In this document: positions 1-7,914 of the stretch, piece after piece | How the letters are laid out: every line of letters starts with the position of its first letter | How positions within the stretch are numbered: position 1 is the first letter of the stretch | Source: Oscillospiraceae bacterium | GTDB taxonomy: Bacteria > Bacillota > Clostridia > Oscillospirales > Ruminococcaceae | Direction of reading: 5' to 3' | DNA: 64,000 nt | NCBI GenBank assembly: GCA_014799385.1 | Contig: JAAVIC010000013.1 | Coordinates: 99,282 to 163,281, forward strand | Program-made: the position numbers and the translations under genes | Notes under the pieces: model-generated | Database searches by the model: none | Seen by the model: the letters and a program-made list of their open reading frames with translations, nothing else | Told to the model about the DNA's origin: nothing

Positions 1-470
1 CCAACGTAGCCTTGTGAGTTCTGTGTGGCGATTACCATAAACGGATTCGGCAGTCTGTGGACAACGCCGTCCACGGTAACTCTCTTTTCCTCCATTGCCT
101 CCAACAGCGCGGACTGCGTTTTCGGAGAGGTACGGTTGATTTCGTCAGCGAGGAGAATGTTCGTCATAGCCATTCCCGCGCGGTATTCAAACTTGCCCGT
201 GTCCTTGTTGAACATAGTGAACCCCGTGATGTCGGACGCCATAACGTCGGGAGTGAACTGCGCGCGCCTGAACGACAGACCCGTGGCTTTTCCGAGAGCC
301 ATCGCAAGTGTGGTCTTTCCGACGCCGGGAACGTCCTCGATAAGAACGTGTCCGCCCGACAACAGACCCGTCAGTACGATCAGCAGCGCCTCGTCCTTGC
401 CCTTGATGACCTTGGAAATCTCCTTGGCAAGCGCGCCCATAAGATATTGATTGGTAAATCTTTCCGGCAT
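1..470 (-). CDS. MoxR-family AAA+ ATPase, N-terminal part (runs off window)
   Basis: Reads leftwards from an ATG at 470 with an AGGAAA ribosome-binding site just upstream; the 3' end lies beyond base 1, so only about 156 residues are visible. Walker A (DVPGVGKTT, about residue 47), Walker B (ILLADEINR) and sensor-1 (VIATQN) are all present in MoxR order, and the N-terminus carries the family's alpha-helical lead-in. MoxR ATPases act as chaperones for von Willebrand factor A-domain partners, often for metal-cofactor or envelope assembly; the partner gene would lie to the left, outside the window. Recognition is by motif only. Confidence 0.9.
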   Translation of the reverse strand, partial: MPERFTNQYLMGALAKEISKVIKGKDEALLIVLTGLLSGGHVLIEDVPGVGKTTLAMALGKATGLSFRRAQFTPDVMASDITGFTMFNKDTGKFEYRAGMAMTNILLADEINRTSPKTQSALLEAMEEKRVTVDGVVHRLPNPFMVIATQNSQGYV

Positions 471-683
471 AGTGTTTCCTCTTTTTTAATATTTTGAAAA
501 ATTATTACAATTTGTATAATACACGGATTGGAAATCCATGCAAACCAATATATAATAATTTTACCATATTTTTGTTCAAAAATCAACACATTTTTATAGA
601 AAATGCCTTAAAATAAACAAAAATTGGCGGAAATTACCGTTTTTTGTTCTGAATTAAGTGTGTTTGTCCACAAAGTTGACAAA

Positions 684-818
684 TCAGACTGCCGATAAAC
701 CCTCGCACCGCCCCGCCGCATTGCGGCGGGGCTTACTTCGTCAAAGCCCTAACGGCAGAGGCATAAAGCCTAGCCGTTTGGGCTTTTCCTCGTCTGCGAG
801 TGTTTCTTGACAGTCTGA
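684..818. repeat. Nested inverted-repeat element E1 (multibranched RNA-like)
   Basis: Outer arms of about 24 nt at 684-707 and 795-818 are imperfect inverted repeats. Between them lie two strong hairpins: a GC stem around 709-731, and a long stem near 745-787 pairing AAAGCCC-AACGGC with GCCGTT-GGGCTTT, capped by AGGC/GCCT. The end sequences resemble those of the element at 924-994 (shared TGCCGATAAAC and CAGACGAGGAA motifs on one strand). I recognise no riboswitch family. It could be a palindromic repeat or a structured small RNA. Confidence 0.55.
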
Positions 819-874
819 GAAATGCGAGTAGAAAATTCTTTTTCTACAAACTGAAATAATTTTACATATAAGGC

Positions 875-903
875 TTGACAATTTGGTAAAAATGTAGTAA
901 AAT
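875..903 (+). promoter_or_regulatory. Sigma-A-type promoter reading toward rny
   Basis: TTGACA at 875-880 and TAAAAT at 898-903 are separated by 17 bp. Transcription would begin near 910 and run through the stem-loop at 924-994 into the roughly 400-nt leader of RNase Y. Nothing else I can call as a gene lies before 1404. Confidence 0.65.
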
Positions 904-923
904 AGAAATAGGCTATTTATACA

Positions 924-994
924 AGGATTGCCGAGAAACACTTTCAGACGAGGAAGCCTCACGGCGGAGCAATGCAAGTGTTTATCGGCAATCC
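924..994 (+). other. Stem-loop element E2 in the rny leader
   Basis: GGATTGCCGA plus AAACACTT on the left pairs with AAGTGTTT plus TCGGCAATCC on the right: 18 pairs with one mismatch, enclosing a purine-rich loop of about 32 nt that contains CAGACGAGG. It lies about 20 nt after the promoter at 875-903. The arms and loop share sequence with element E1 at 684-818, so the two may be one family. The remaining leader (995-1403) shows no convincing gene. Confidence 0.5.
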
Positions 995-1403
995 GATAAA
1001 ATGGCTATGACGTTTATGATGCTATGTTTATATAACGTTGTGGCGGCATAATGTACGATTTACGGAGAAATCCTTATAAATTTACATTCTTAATTTTATC
1101 TCTGCGCGTTTGCGCTTTATTTTATGCTGAACCCAAGGTCGATTGGTTTTGTTTTTTATGGGTTTGTCGAATCAGACAAATTTCCCGATATATTTTTGCT
1201 GAGGGTTCAAAATACTATAACGAATAACCGCATTTGGAAGGGTATATTGGCAAGAGGGGAATTCTGTCTTTGCACGGATTCGCCGTGTTTGCCGTATAAA
1301 CGTGTTCCGTACAGGGAACGTATGTCGAAAATCGTATAATTATTCCGCCGAATTATTTACTGTCCGCGATAGCGGAGGGATTAAAATAAGGAGGGGAAGC
1401 ACA

Positions 1404-3002
1404 ATGCCAATCTGGGTTGGAATCATCTTAGGCATTGCAGGATTGATTATCGGCGCGGTTGCGGCGGGTTTTATCTGCTTTCAGCAGGGAATAAAGCACC
1501 GCATCAAGACCGCCGAGGCGCAGTTTGAATCCGCCGAGAAAGAAGCCGCGCGAATCGTTGAGGAAGCCGGCGAAAAAGCGGAACAAGTCAAGAAAACCGC
1601 ACTGGTCGAGGCAAAGGACGAAATCTATGCGCTGAGAACCAATGCCGAAAAGGAAATCGGCAGAATGAAATCCGATGCTGAAAAAGAGCTTAAAGAACGC
1701 CGCGGCGAGGTTTCGCGAAACGAACGCAGAATCGCTCAAAAAGAGGAAACCCTTGACCGCAAGACCGACAAGATGGAGAAGTTGGAGGAACAGCTCCAGC
1801 AAAAGCACAAGAAAGCCGATGAGAAAATCGCCGAGGCTGAAAAACTGAAAAACGGGCAGATGGAGATTCTCGAAAGGATTTCCGGGTTTACACAGGAGCA
1901 GGCAAAAGAGCACCTGTTGAATATGCTCGACAGCGAGTTGAACCACGAAAAGGCGGTGAAAATCGCCGCGTATGAACAGAAAATCAAGGACGAGTGCGAC
2001 GATAAGGCGCGCAAGTACATTTCGCTGGCGATTTCGCGTCTGGCTGCGGATACCGTGTCCGAGTCGGCGGTATCGGTTGTCGCTATTCCGAATGACGAAA
2101 TGAAGGGCAGAATCATCGGGCGCGAGGGTCGCAATATCCGCGCGTTGGAAACATTAACGGGCGTTGACCTGATTATTGACGATACTCCCGAGGCAATTAC
2201 GCTGTCTTGCTTTGACCACGTTCGCCGTGAGATTGCGCGAATCGCTTTGGAACGTTTGATTCAAGACGGGCGCATTCACCCGGCAAGAATCGAGGAAACC
2301 GTTGAAAAGGCTCGCCGCGAGGTGGAACTGCGAATCAAGCAAGAGGGCGAACGCGCCGTTATGGAAACAAATGTCAACGGTCTGAACCACGAGCTGGTAC
2401 GTCTTATCGGACGGCTTAAATACAGAACTTCGTTCCGTCAAAACGTACTCGACCACTCCATCGAGGTGGCTCACCTCGCGGGGATTATGGCAAGCGAGCT
2501 TGGCGTGGACGCGGCTCTCGCAAGAAGAGCGGGTCTGCTGCACGATATTGGAAAGTCGCTGGATCACGAAATTGAGGGTTCTCACGTTCAGATTGGCGTT
2601 GACGTCTGCAAAAAGTACAAGGAAAACCCCGAAGTTGTTCACGCGATAGAGGCTCACCACGGCGATGTGGAATGCCGCACGGTAATCGCGTGCCTGGTTC
2701 AGGCGGCGGACGCAATCAGCGCGGCTCGTCCCGCGGCACGCTCCGAGAACTACGAGAACTACATCAAGCGTCTTGAAAAGCTCGAAGAGATCTGCAACTC
2801 TTACAGCGGAGTTGATAAGTCCTTTGCGATTCAGGCGGGTCGTGAAATCCGCATAATGGTCAAGCCCGAGCAAGTCAACGATGACACTATGAAAGTTCTC
2901 ACGCGGGAGATCGCCAAGCGAATCGAAAACGAGATGGACTATCCCGGTCAGATCAAGGTCAATATGATAAGAGAAAGCAGAACCGTGGATTACGCAAAAT
3001 AA
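1404..3002 (+). CDS. rny: Ribonuclease Y
   Basis: Encodes 532 residues, close to the usual length of about 520. An N-terminal membrane helix (residues about 3-25) is followed by a long charged coiled coil, a KH RNA-binding domain with the [15 protein letters not shown] signature, and an HD domain with the LLHDIGKS metal site. RNase Y is the membrane-anchored endonuclease that starts mRNA decay in many Firmicutes. I chose the ATG at 1404 because a strong AAGGAGGGG box lies 8 nt upstream and the membrane helix begins at once; an in-frame upstream extension from 1302 lacks both. Confidence 0.96.
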   Translation: MPIWVGIILGIAGLIIGAVAAGFICFQQGIKHRIKTAEAQFESAEKEAARIVEEAGEKAEQVKKTALVEAKDEIYALRTNAEKEIGRMKSDAEKELKERRGEVSRNERRIAQKEETLDRKTDKMEKLEEQLQQKHKKADEKIAEAEKLKNGQMEILERISGFTQEQAKEHLLNMLDSELNHEKAVKIAAYEQKIKDECDDKARKYISLAISRLAADTVSESAVSVVAIPNDEMKGRIIGREGRNIRALETLTGVDLIIDDTPEAITLSCFDHVRREIARIALERLIQDGRIHPARIEETVEKARREVELRIKQEGERAVMETNVNGLNHELVRLIGRLKYRTSFRQNVLDHSIEVAHLAGIMASELGVDAALARRAGLLHDIGKSLDHEIEGSHVQIGVDVCKKYKENPEVVHAIEAHHGDVECRTVIACLVQAADAISAARPAARSENYENYIKRLEKLEEICNSYSGVDKSFAIQAGREIRIMVKPEQVNDDTMKVLTREIAKRIENEMDYPGQIKVNMIRESRTVDYAK

Positions 3003-3061
3003 TTTCTATCCGCCGCGCAAGGTACACTTGTGCGGCGATGTTTGCAGAAAACGCGGGAAAT

Positions 3062-3187
3062 GTGGGGGACGGAGTCCCCCACACCCCCTGCCAAAGGGGC
3101 ATTGCCCCTTTGGAATCCCGGTTCCCAATATCGTGTGATTTTAGATTTAGAGTTGTCGCTGCATGGTTATGAACCTTATGGGGTGCG
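3062..3187 (+). repeat. GC-rich dispersed repeat, copy 1
   Basis: Two adjacent hairpins (GGGGGAC/GTCCCCC, then CCAAAGGGGC/GCCCCTTTGG) are followed by TGGAATCCCG, GATT-type sequence and AGTTGTCGCTG...GGTTATGA. The same order recurs at 36683-36796 (same strand) and inverted at 21521-21638. Function unknown; it may also act as the rny terminator. Confidence 0.75.
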
Positions 3188-3232
3188 AGTTTTGCGCGTT
3201 ATAATCCCAAGCAAGTTATCAGTGATTAGTGA

Positions 3233-3395
3233 AAATTCAAAACGCAAGCTATAGCGACCGCCCAAAGCGCGGCATCCTTGCCGCGCTTTGGGCGGTCGCC
3301 AGCAACATCGTGTTGCCGGCGAACACCGTGAAACAGTGTTGCGGCTCGCTTAGCGAACACAGACGAGCTTCGCTCGTTTGTGTGGTTTTGAATTT
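3233..3395 (+). repeat. Three-way-junction hairpin cassette, copy A
   Basis: Outer stem AAATTCAAAAC (3233-3243) pairs with GTTTTGAATTT (3385-3395). Inside are a perfect 20-bp hairpin (3254-3299, loop ATCCTT) and further small hairpins (GCAACA/TGTTGC; GACGAG/CTCGT). The cassette ends 22 bp before the start codon at 3418, just ahead of the AAGGAG ribosome-binding site. A TATAAT at 3199-3205 sits in a stretch also found upstream of the copy at 45298. Confidence 0.7.
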
Positions 3396-3417
3396 GCCAT
3401 TTAGATAAGGAGTAATT

Positions 3418-3672
3418 ATGCACTTACTTTGCAAATGCGGGAAAGATATGTGGAACGGGGAAATCCCGAATGACATTGAGTTTTCCGTCTATTCCGACAG
3501 ACGTATGAACGAGATTCTCGAAGAGGACACAATAGACACTATCGACCTTGCGCAGATGAATGACTACAATGTCTGGAGATGTCCGAAGTGCGGACGATTG
3601 TATGTTTTCAGGAATGAAAGCGGCGAGGCGGGGAATAGGGTCGCTTGTGTGTATAGGTTGGAAGATGTCTAG
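3418..3672 (+). CDS. Small zinc-ribbon-like protein of unknown function
   Basis: Encodes 84 residues from an ATG preceded by ATAAGGAG. Two cysteine clusters (CKCGKDMW near residue 5 and CPKCGRLY near residue 55) suggest one zinc-binding ribbon. The acidic middle has no motif I recognise. It overlaps the next gene by 8 bp, so the two are probably co-translated. Function cannot be assigned. Confidence 0.75.
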   Translation: MHLLCKCGKDMWNGEIPNDIEFSVYSDRRMNEILEEDTIDTIDLAQMNDYNVWRCPKCGRLYVFRNESGEAGNRVACVYRLEDV

Positions 3673-4405
3673 TATGCAGTGGAATCCGTGGCACGGCTGT
3701 CATCGGTGCAGTCCCGGCTGCAAGAATTGTTACGTTTACTATCTGGACGCGTTGCGTGACAGAAACGCAAGCGTGGTAGTCAAAAACAAAACGAGCTTTA
3801 ACAATCCGATAAAAAAAGACCGTCACGGGCAATACAAAATTCCGCCCGGAACGGTTCTCGGCTCATGCTTTACGTCCGACTTCTTTATTGAGGAGGCGGA
3901 CGAATGGCGAGGCGAAGCGTGGGATATGATTCGACAGCGCGGCGATGTTACGTTCCTGATTCCGACAAAGCGGATAGAGCGGTTCGCGGAGTGCGTTCCC
4001 GAGGATTGGGGCGAGGGCTGGGACAATGTGGTAATAGCGGTAAGCTGCGAGAATCAGGAGATGGCGGACAAGCGGCTGCCGATTCTCCTAAACGCGAAAA
4101 TCCGCCACAAACTGATTTTTGTCGCTCCGATTCTGGAATATGTGGAGCTTGACGGTTATCTGCAAAGCGGAGAAATCGAGCAGGTTTCCGTTGGCGGCGA
4201 ATCCTACGAAAACGCTAGAATCTGCGACTTCGATTGGGTTCGGAGAATCTGCGGGGTGTGTCTGAAAAACAATGTGGAATTTGACTTCCACCAGACAGGC
4301 GGAAGATTTGTAAAGGACGGCAAATTGTATCGGATAAAACATTGTGACGAGCATTCCCAGGCAAAAAAGGGAATGGCGTTTCTGGAGGGCTTGGAGAAAA
4401 AATGA
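3665..4405 (+). CDS. DUF5131 (phage Gp37/Gp68-like) protein
   Basis: Encodes about 246 residues. The N-terminus has the family hallmark WNPWHGCHRCSPGCKNCY, a cysteine cluster reminiscent of radical-SAM proteins, and the family motifs LGSCFTSDFF, FLIPTKR and VSVGGES appear in order. Members occur in phages and bacterial chromosomes; their reaction is not established to my knowledge. The start at 3665 overlaps the upstream gene's stop, implying coupling; an alternative ATG is at 3674. Confidence 0.85.
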   Translation: MSSMQWNPWHGCHRCSPGCKNCYVYYLDALRDRNASVVVKNKTSFNNPIKKDRHGQYKIPPGTVLGSCFTSDFFIEEADEWRGEAWDMIRQRGDVTFLIPTKRIERFAECVPEDWGEGWDNVVIAVSCENQEMADKRLPILLNAKIRHKLIFVAPILEYVELDGYLQSGEIEQVSVGGESYENARICDFDWVRRICGVCLKNNVEFDFHQTGGRFVKDGKLYRIKHCDEHSQAKKGMAFLEGLEKK

Positions 4406-4848
4406 ACAAATCAAGAAAACCAAAAAAATGATTTAATTTTCAAAGAACTACACAAGTTAGGCGTGCGGGTGACAAGCCACAGCAATCTCCTTTTGCGTTT
4501 TAATCCATTATCGCGAAAAACCATACGTACCGAAAAAGATAAAGTCTTTTTATGGCGGAATCCGTGAACGTTACACCCACGCACGGTGTCACACATACGT
4601 GGTTTACGGGCTATTCGACGCTGACAGGTCCCGTTGATTCTTGGAGAGGTTTCGAGAAGCCTTACCACTTCTATCCGAGATGATTCCCGTTTCCGAGCGT
4701 GTTACTACAGCCGCCGTCTTGACTTTCGGCAAGACAGACAAGTTCACGGTTTCATTATGGAGTTACATTGTTTCTTCTTGTGCCGATTTTAGTTTAACAT
4801 TCCGACAACTGCAAAACAATGAAATATTGTTGCGATTTGGAGCATAAC
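4406..4848. other. Intergenic stretch with no recognisable gene
   Basis: About 440 bp between the DUF5131 gene and a GC-rich repeat zone. Short open frames exist on both strands, but none has a ribosome-binding site, a recognisable motif or family resemblance. Base composition is similar to coding DNA, so a decayed gene is possible, but I cannot identify one. Confidence 0.4.
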
Positions 4849-4894
4849 GAACAAAATCAAGTTTCCCGAGACGAAACAGGAAAAAGGGGGTTGA

Positions 4895-5115
4895 TCAGCT
4901 CTCGGGCTGCGCCCGAGAGCTTAGCGTTTTTGGCGGTTGCCGATAGGCACAACTTTCCCCAGATGACACAGGAAAAAGGGGGTGGGGGAGAGGGGAAAAG
5001 GGGGGCGGGGGCTTTTCCGTCCCGAGGGTTTGAAATCCCCCGCCCCCGAAGGGTTGTCCCCCCGCAGAAACGCGGGGGTTCGGGGCACCCTCCCCGAAGG
5101 GTTGTCCCTCGCACT
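4895..5115. repeat. GC-rich hairpin and repeat zone
   Basis: Contains a perfect hairpin (GCTCTCGGGC TGC GCCCGAGAGC, about 4899-4921), a purine-rich G tract (4974-5010), and two direct copies of CCCGAAGGGTTGTCCC (5045-5060 and 5093-5108) flanking a GCGGGGG palindrome. The 16-mer also occurs inverted at 18970-18985. No coding function is supported. Confidence 0.6.
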
Positions 5116-5146
5116 GAGTTACTGACTTTTTCCACAAACTGAAGCA

Positions 5147-5170
5147 GGGAGGTAAGAAATCTTACCTCCC
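5147..5170. terminator. Bidirectional intrinsic terminator
   Basis: Stem GGGAGGTAAGA / TCTTACCTCCC with a 2-nt loop, followed by T-rich sequence on the right. It lies 12 bp downstream of the leftward gene ending at 5183. Confidence 0.7.
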
Positions 5171-5182
5171 TTGTTTCTGTAT

Positions 5183-5965
5183 TCAGACAATCTCCAAAGA
5201 CGAGAAATCGAATTGTTTTGAACGCAGAATTATTGTATTTTTGTCAAAAAACATCTCAATAATTCTGTGTTCCAATGCTCTTCTTCGCTCAAGATGTGTG
5301 ATAAGTCCGTCCAATCCGTTCAGGCTATGCTTTTTGCTGTAAGGAGCGTTTTCGATATACCGAATCATAGCCGAATACCACACCTCATTCCCATCATTAT
5401 CGATGCGCTCCCGTTTTATTGTGTCAATACAGGAAGTGATATTCTCCGCATCAAGGTAGATTATTTTGTAATTTTTATCGGAAAGGGTTTCGGCAATATT
5501 TGAGTAAAACCGCACTATTTCTTCATCTGTCAGTTCCAGATATAGCATTAGATTTTCAATGATATTCTGAAATACAGCGCACTCAAATACTTGATTATTG
5601 CCGTTCCATTTCTTAAATCTTGAAAGGACGACACCCTCAAATTCCGTAATTCCGAGATTCCCATTATAAATCTCATATTTTTCCAAATCCTTGTAAAATG
5701 CGGTATTATCCGTCCTTATTCGCGTGTAACAAATAATTTTACGGTCTTGCTCCGAAAACGTATTCGCCTTGATTTCGTTTTCGATATCCGAATACTTCCT
5801 CAATATTTCTTCGTATTGATTTGTTGTCACGAATGCGCACCAAGCCAATTCCACGGGCGAATAATCACCCTCACGGAACACCTTTAGCTTTGGATATTTA
5901 TCGCTTAATTGCTGAACCAAGGTGCTTTTGCCCGCACCCTGCAATCCCTCAATAAAATAATTCAT
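5183..5965 (-). CDS. P-loop kinase-like ATPase, function unknown
   Basis: Encodes about 260 residues. The protein opens with MNYFIEGLQGAGKSTL, a Walker A loop at residues 7-14, in the style of small-molecule or deoxynucleoside kinases and AAA_33 P-loop enzymes. The rest has no motif I can tie to a substrate. I chose the ATG at 5965 because the Walker A strand begins directly there and an AGGAG box lies 11 nt upstream, a slightly long spacing. An in-frame extension to 6001 adds 12 unlikely residues. Monocistronic, with a terminator at 5147-5170. Confidence 0.75.
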   Translation of the reverse strand: MNYFIEGLQGAGKSTLVQQLSDKYPKLKVFREGDYSPVELAWCAFVTTNQYEEILRKYSDIENEIKANTFSEQDRKIICYTRIRTDNTAFYKDLEKYEIYNGNLGITEFEGVVLSRFKKWNGNNQVFECAVFQNIIENLMLYLELTDEEIVRFYSNIAETLSDKNYKIIYLDAENITSCIDTIKRERIDNDGNEVWYSAMIRYIENAPYSKKHSLNGLDGLITHLERRRALEHRIIEMFFDKNTIILRSKQFDFSSLEIV

Positions 5966-6042
5966 TTTTCTTGAATCTCCTGTTATGCCGTTGTAAACCA
6001 CAGGAACAAAACATAGCCATTCCCCAAATGCGGGCAGTTAAT

Positions 6043-6564
6043 TCAGACCTCCGCAGTCTTTTCAGCCGTTCTGCGTGTAGAACCAATAATCCGCATAAAC
6101 GCGTGATTCCGCTCAAGAATGAACTTGAAAACCACCGTGCCGAGGATTCCGATAACCACAAGCTCCCCAAGGGCTACCGTGCCCATACTGAACCAAAGCG
6201 GCTCACCGCAAAGGAACAAATCAAATCCCACGATTATGCCATTGCTTACGATTGGCAGGATCGCCGCTAACCATATGTTCTTGGTGTAGTACATAGGGAA
6301 TACCGCAATTGCCGTTGCAAGGGTTCCGAGAATGATGTCAAGCACTCCATACGGACTGAACATATTGGCAATCAGACAGCCCACGGTCAGCGAAACGGCA
6401 TAGTCCTTACGGTAGAAGCACAGCAGAACCAGAATCTCCGAGAATCGGAGCTGAATTGGTCCGTACTCCAATGGGTATACCATGAGAGTTAATGCCACGT
6501 ATGCCGCCGCCACAAGGGCGAGTCTTGTCAGGTTTTTGACGTTGAAAATTTCGTTTTTCTGCAT
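6043..6564 (-). CDS. queT: QueT-family queuosine-precursor ECF transporter S component
   Basis: Encodes 173 residues with about five hydrophobic helices. It has the QueT pattern: an early LTLMVYPLEYGPIQLRFSE segment, then NMFSPYGVLDIILGTLATA and a terminal IGILGTVVF helix. The family imports preQ0/preQ1-type precursors with a shared ECF energising module, which is not in this window. The start is the ATG preceded by AAGGAG. The leader folds into a candidate preQ1 riboswitch (6573-6611), which fits this role. Confidence 0.85.
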   Translation of the reverse strand: MQKNEIFNVKNLTRLALVAAAYVALTLMVYPLEYGPIQLRFSEILVLLCFYRKDYAVSLTVGCLIANMFSPYGVLDIILGTLATAIAVFPMYYTKNIWLAAILPIVSNGIIVGFDLFLCGEPLWFSMGTVALGELVVIGILGTVVFKFILERNHAFMRIIGSTRRTAEKTAEV

Positions 6565-6572
6565 AAAAAATC

Positions 6573-6611
6573 TCCTTGTTTTTTTACGATGGTTAAGCAA
6601 AGAAAACATCG
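6573..6611 (-). promoter_or_regulatory. Candidate preQ1 class-I riboswitch in the queT leader
   Basis: On the minus strand, CGATG (6611-6607) pairs with CATCG (6591-6587) around a pyrimidine-rich loop ending in AAC. An A-rich tail and CAAGGAG, the queT ribosome-binding site, follow. Loop bases CTTTG can pair with CAAGG of the tail, forming the H-type pseudoknot of preQ1-I and hiding the Shine-Dalgarno sequence. The AACC-stem-A-rich-ACAAGG order matches the short translational preQ1-I aptamers as I remember them. No covariance search was possible. Confidence 0.6.
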
Positions 6612-6643
6612 TATTAAATTGTATCTCTGTAAGAGACATATAT

Positions 6644-6672
6644 ATTTTACCACATTTCCTTGGAAATGTCAA
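6644..6672 (-). promoter_or_regulatory. queT promoter
   Basis: On the minus strand, TTGACA (6672-6667) and TAAAAT (6649-6644) are 17 bp apart, with a TG just before the -10. Transcription would start about 30 nt before the riboswitch candidate. It diverges from the promoter at 6681-6709. Confidence 0.75.
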
Positions 6673-6680
6673 GCGGTTTA

Positions 6681-6709
6681 TTGACAAAATTTGCTGAATA
6701 CAACATAAT
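6681..6709 (+). promoter_or_regulatory. Promoter of the small gene at 6787
   Basis: TTGACA 6681-6686 and CATAAT 6704-6709 are spaced 17 bp. It points right, about 75 bp before the small reading frame at 6787. Confidence 0.6.
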
Positions 6710-6786
6710 GGATTTTTCAAAAAATTTCCAAAACCATTTGCTTTTTCCGAAAAAGTGTGTTATTAGGCAAAAATTTTACGGTGACG

Positions 6787-7008
6787 ATGAGAAGAATGAA
6801 AACCGTGGATTTCAGGCACACGGTATTGTCGTGGGATTTGTACGAAAAAGCGGTGAAGAAGCTCGGTGTTCCCGCGTATGAGGAATGTTTCGCGTATGAG
6901 CCGCTGTTGAGCCTTGGCAGTAAGGAAAAGGTTGAAAATCTGCGTAAAGTGAATTTGTTGGTTCATCTGGATATTGTAAGCCAAATGCAAGACCCTGCCG
7001 AGTGGTGA
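6787..7008 (+). CDS. Small hypothetical protein (73 aa)
   Basis: Begins MRRMKTVDFRHT and ends QMQDPAEW. No transmembrane segment or known motif. It is supported only by a good promoter upstream (6681-6709), a terminator downstream (7025-7048) and protein-like composition; the ribosome-binding site is weak (GGTGA region). An alternative start is the ATG at 6796. Confidence 0.5.
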   Translation: MRRMKTVDFRHTVLSWDLYEKAVKKLGVPAYEECFAYEPLLSLGSKEKVENLRKVNLLVHLDIVSQMQDPAEW

Positions 7009-7024
7009 TAAATCGAATATTTAA

Positions 7025-7048
7025 CCCCCGCGGCTGCCATCGCGGGGG
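7025..7048 (+). terminator. Intrinsic terminator
   Basis: CCCCCGCG / CGCGGGGG stem with an 8-nt loop, followed by CTCTCTTTT. It closes the small gene ending at 7008. Confidence 0.8.
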
Positions 7049-7071
7049 CTCTCTTTTGTGAACGTGGTTTA

Positions 7072-7100
7072 TTTACAAAATTTGTTGAATGTGGTATAAT
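7072..7100 (+). promoter_or_regulatory. Solitary promoter of the repeated GAATGTGG type
   Basis: TTTACA, 17 bp, TATAAT, with the spacer ending TTGTTGAATGTGG exactly as in the toxin-like loci at 9791, 10125 and 56017. The preceding TTTTGTGAACGTGGTTT also matches sequence after the terminator of the locus at 56095. No small peptide follows; transcription would run antisense into the CPBP gene. It looks like a remnant of such a locus. Confidence 0.55.
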
Positions 7101-7169
7101 AAAATCATAAATGCTTTTATTATACGTTTTTGTCTACGCGCATACGCTCGCTTCTTTGGTTTTTGAACT

Positions 7170-7913
7170 CTAGCTGTATCTCTGTTTTAGATTCCTCTGA
7201 ATAACAATTGCAAGCCAACCGGCAGCAGCGAATACGATAGCACCTCTTACGCATTCAGCAATCAACAGCGTACTTCCATTCATCACAACAATTTTTGTTT
7301 CAAAATCAAATAAAAAATGCAACATAATAATGGGAATAATGTTTTTCGATATAATTTCCATTTCTATTGCCAACCAACCAAAAAGAAAAGCATTAAGTAC
7401 CGTCAAGAAAATCTCCCAACCGTTGCTTGTAGTAAAAGCAGTTGCAATATGTCCTATTCCGAAAATAAGTGTTGAAAAAATGATTATCCATTTAGCGGAA
7501 AATGCCTTACTTAAATATTTTGGAATGATACCACGAAAATATATTTCTTCCGCAATCCCTACCGTCAAGTATAAAAACAAATTACCAAATAAATAAATTT
7601 TAGATTTAAAATAAAAACCTTGAATTGCTGCAGGAATAAAAATAGCAATGAGGGGAAGAAAATGATATGCTTTTCTGCTGCACTTAGCATCATACTTGCT
7701 AAAACCAATTTCTTCCCATTTCCACTTGCCGATTAAAACAAAAATCAAAGGAACAACGAGAGATGCAAGCATAAATGAGCCTTGCAAAAATAATGTCTCA
7801 ATAGTTCCCAGAGAAAGAATTTCCGATAGAACACCCGAAAGAATTGGAAATAGCAAAATGTAAATGCCCCATAAAAAGGACTTACGCAAAGCATGTATTT
7901 TTCCTTTATTCAT
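7170..7913 (-). CDS. CPBP-family intramembrane metalloprotease (Abi)
   Basis: About 247 residues with seven or eight hydrophobic helices. The CPBP signature is complete: EEIYFRG (motif 1), GIGHI with the second histidine (motif 2) and MLHFLFD (motif 3). The family includes CAAX-type proteases and bacteriocin-immunity proteins; the substrate here is unknown. The ATG at 7913 has an AGGAG box inside the end of the upstream tetR-like gene, whose stop is at 7915-7917, so the pair is translationally coupled. Confidence 0.88.
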   Translation of the reverse strand: MNKGKIHALRKSFLWGIYILLFPILSGVLSEILSLGTIETLFLQGSFMLASLVVPLIFVLIGKWKWEEIGFSKYDAKCSRKAYHFLPLIAIFIPAAIQGFYFKSKIYLFGNLFLYLTVGIAEEIYFRGIIPKYLSKAFSAKWIIIFSTLIFGIGHIATAFTTSNGWEIFLTVLNAFLFGWLAIEMEIISKNIIPIIMLHFLFDFETKIVVMNGSTLLIAECVRGAIVFAAAGWLAIVIQRNLKQRYS

Positions 7914-7914
7914 T

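Noticed and set aside
923..1000. Known riboswitch (c-di-AMP, cobalamin or lysine class) before rny
   Set aside because: None of the conserved cores I know could be placed on the E2 stem-loop.
1124..1339. Small protein in the rny leader
   Set aside because: No ribosome-binding site, and composition reads as AT-rich leader; overlaps the rny frame.
4819..5142. Pro/Gly/Arg-rich proteins in the GC-rich zone
   Set aside because: Frames on both strands result from GC hairpins and G tracts.
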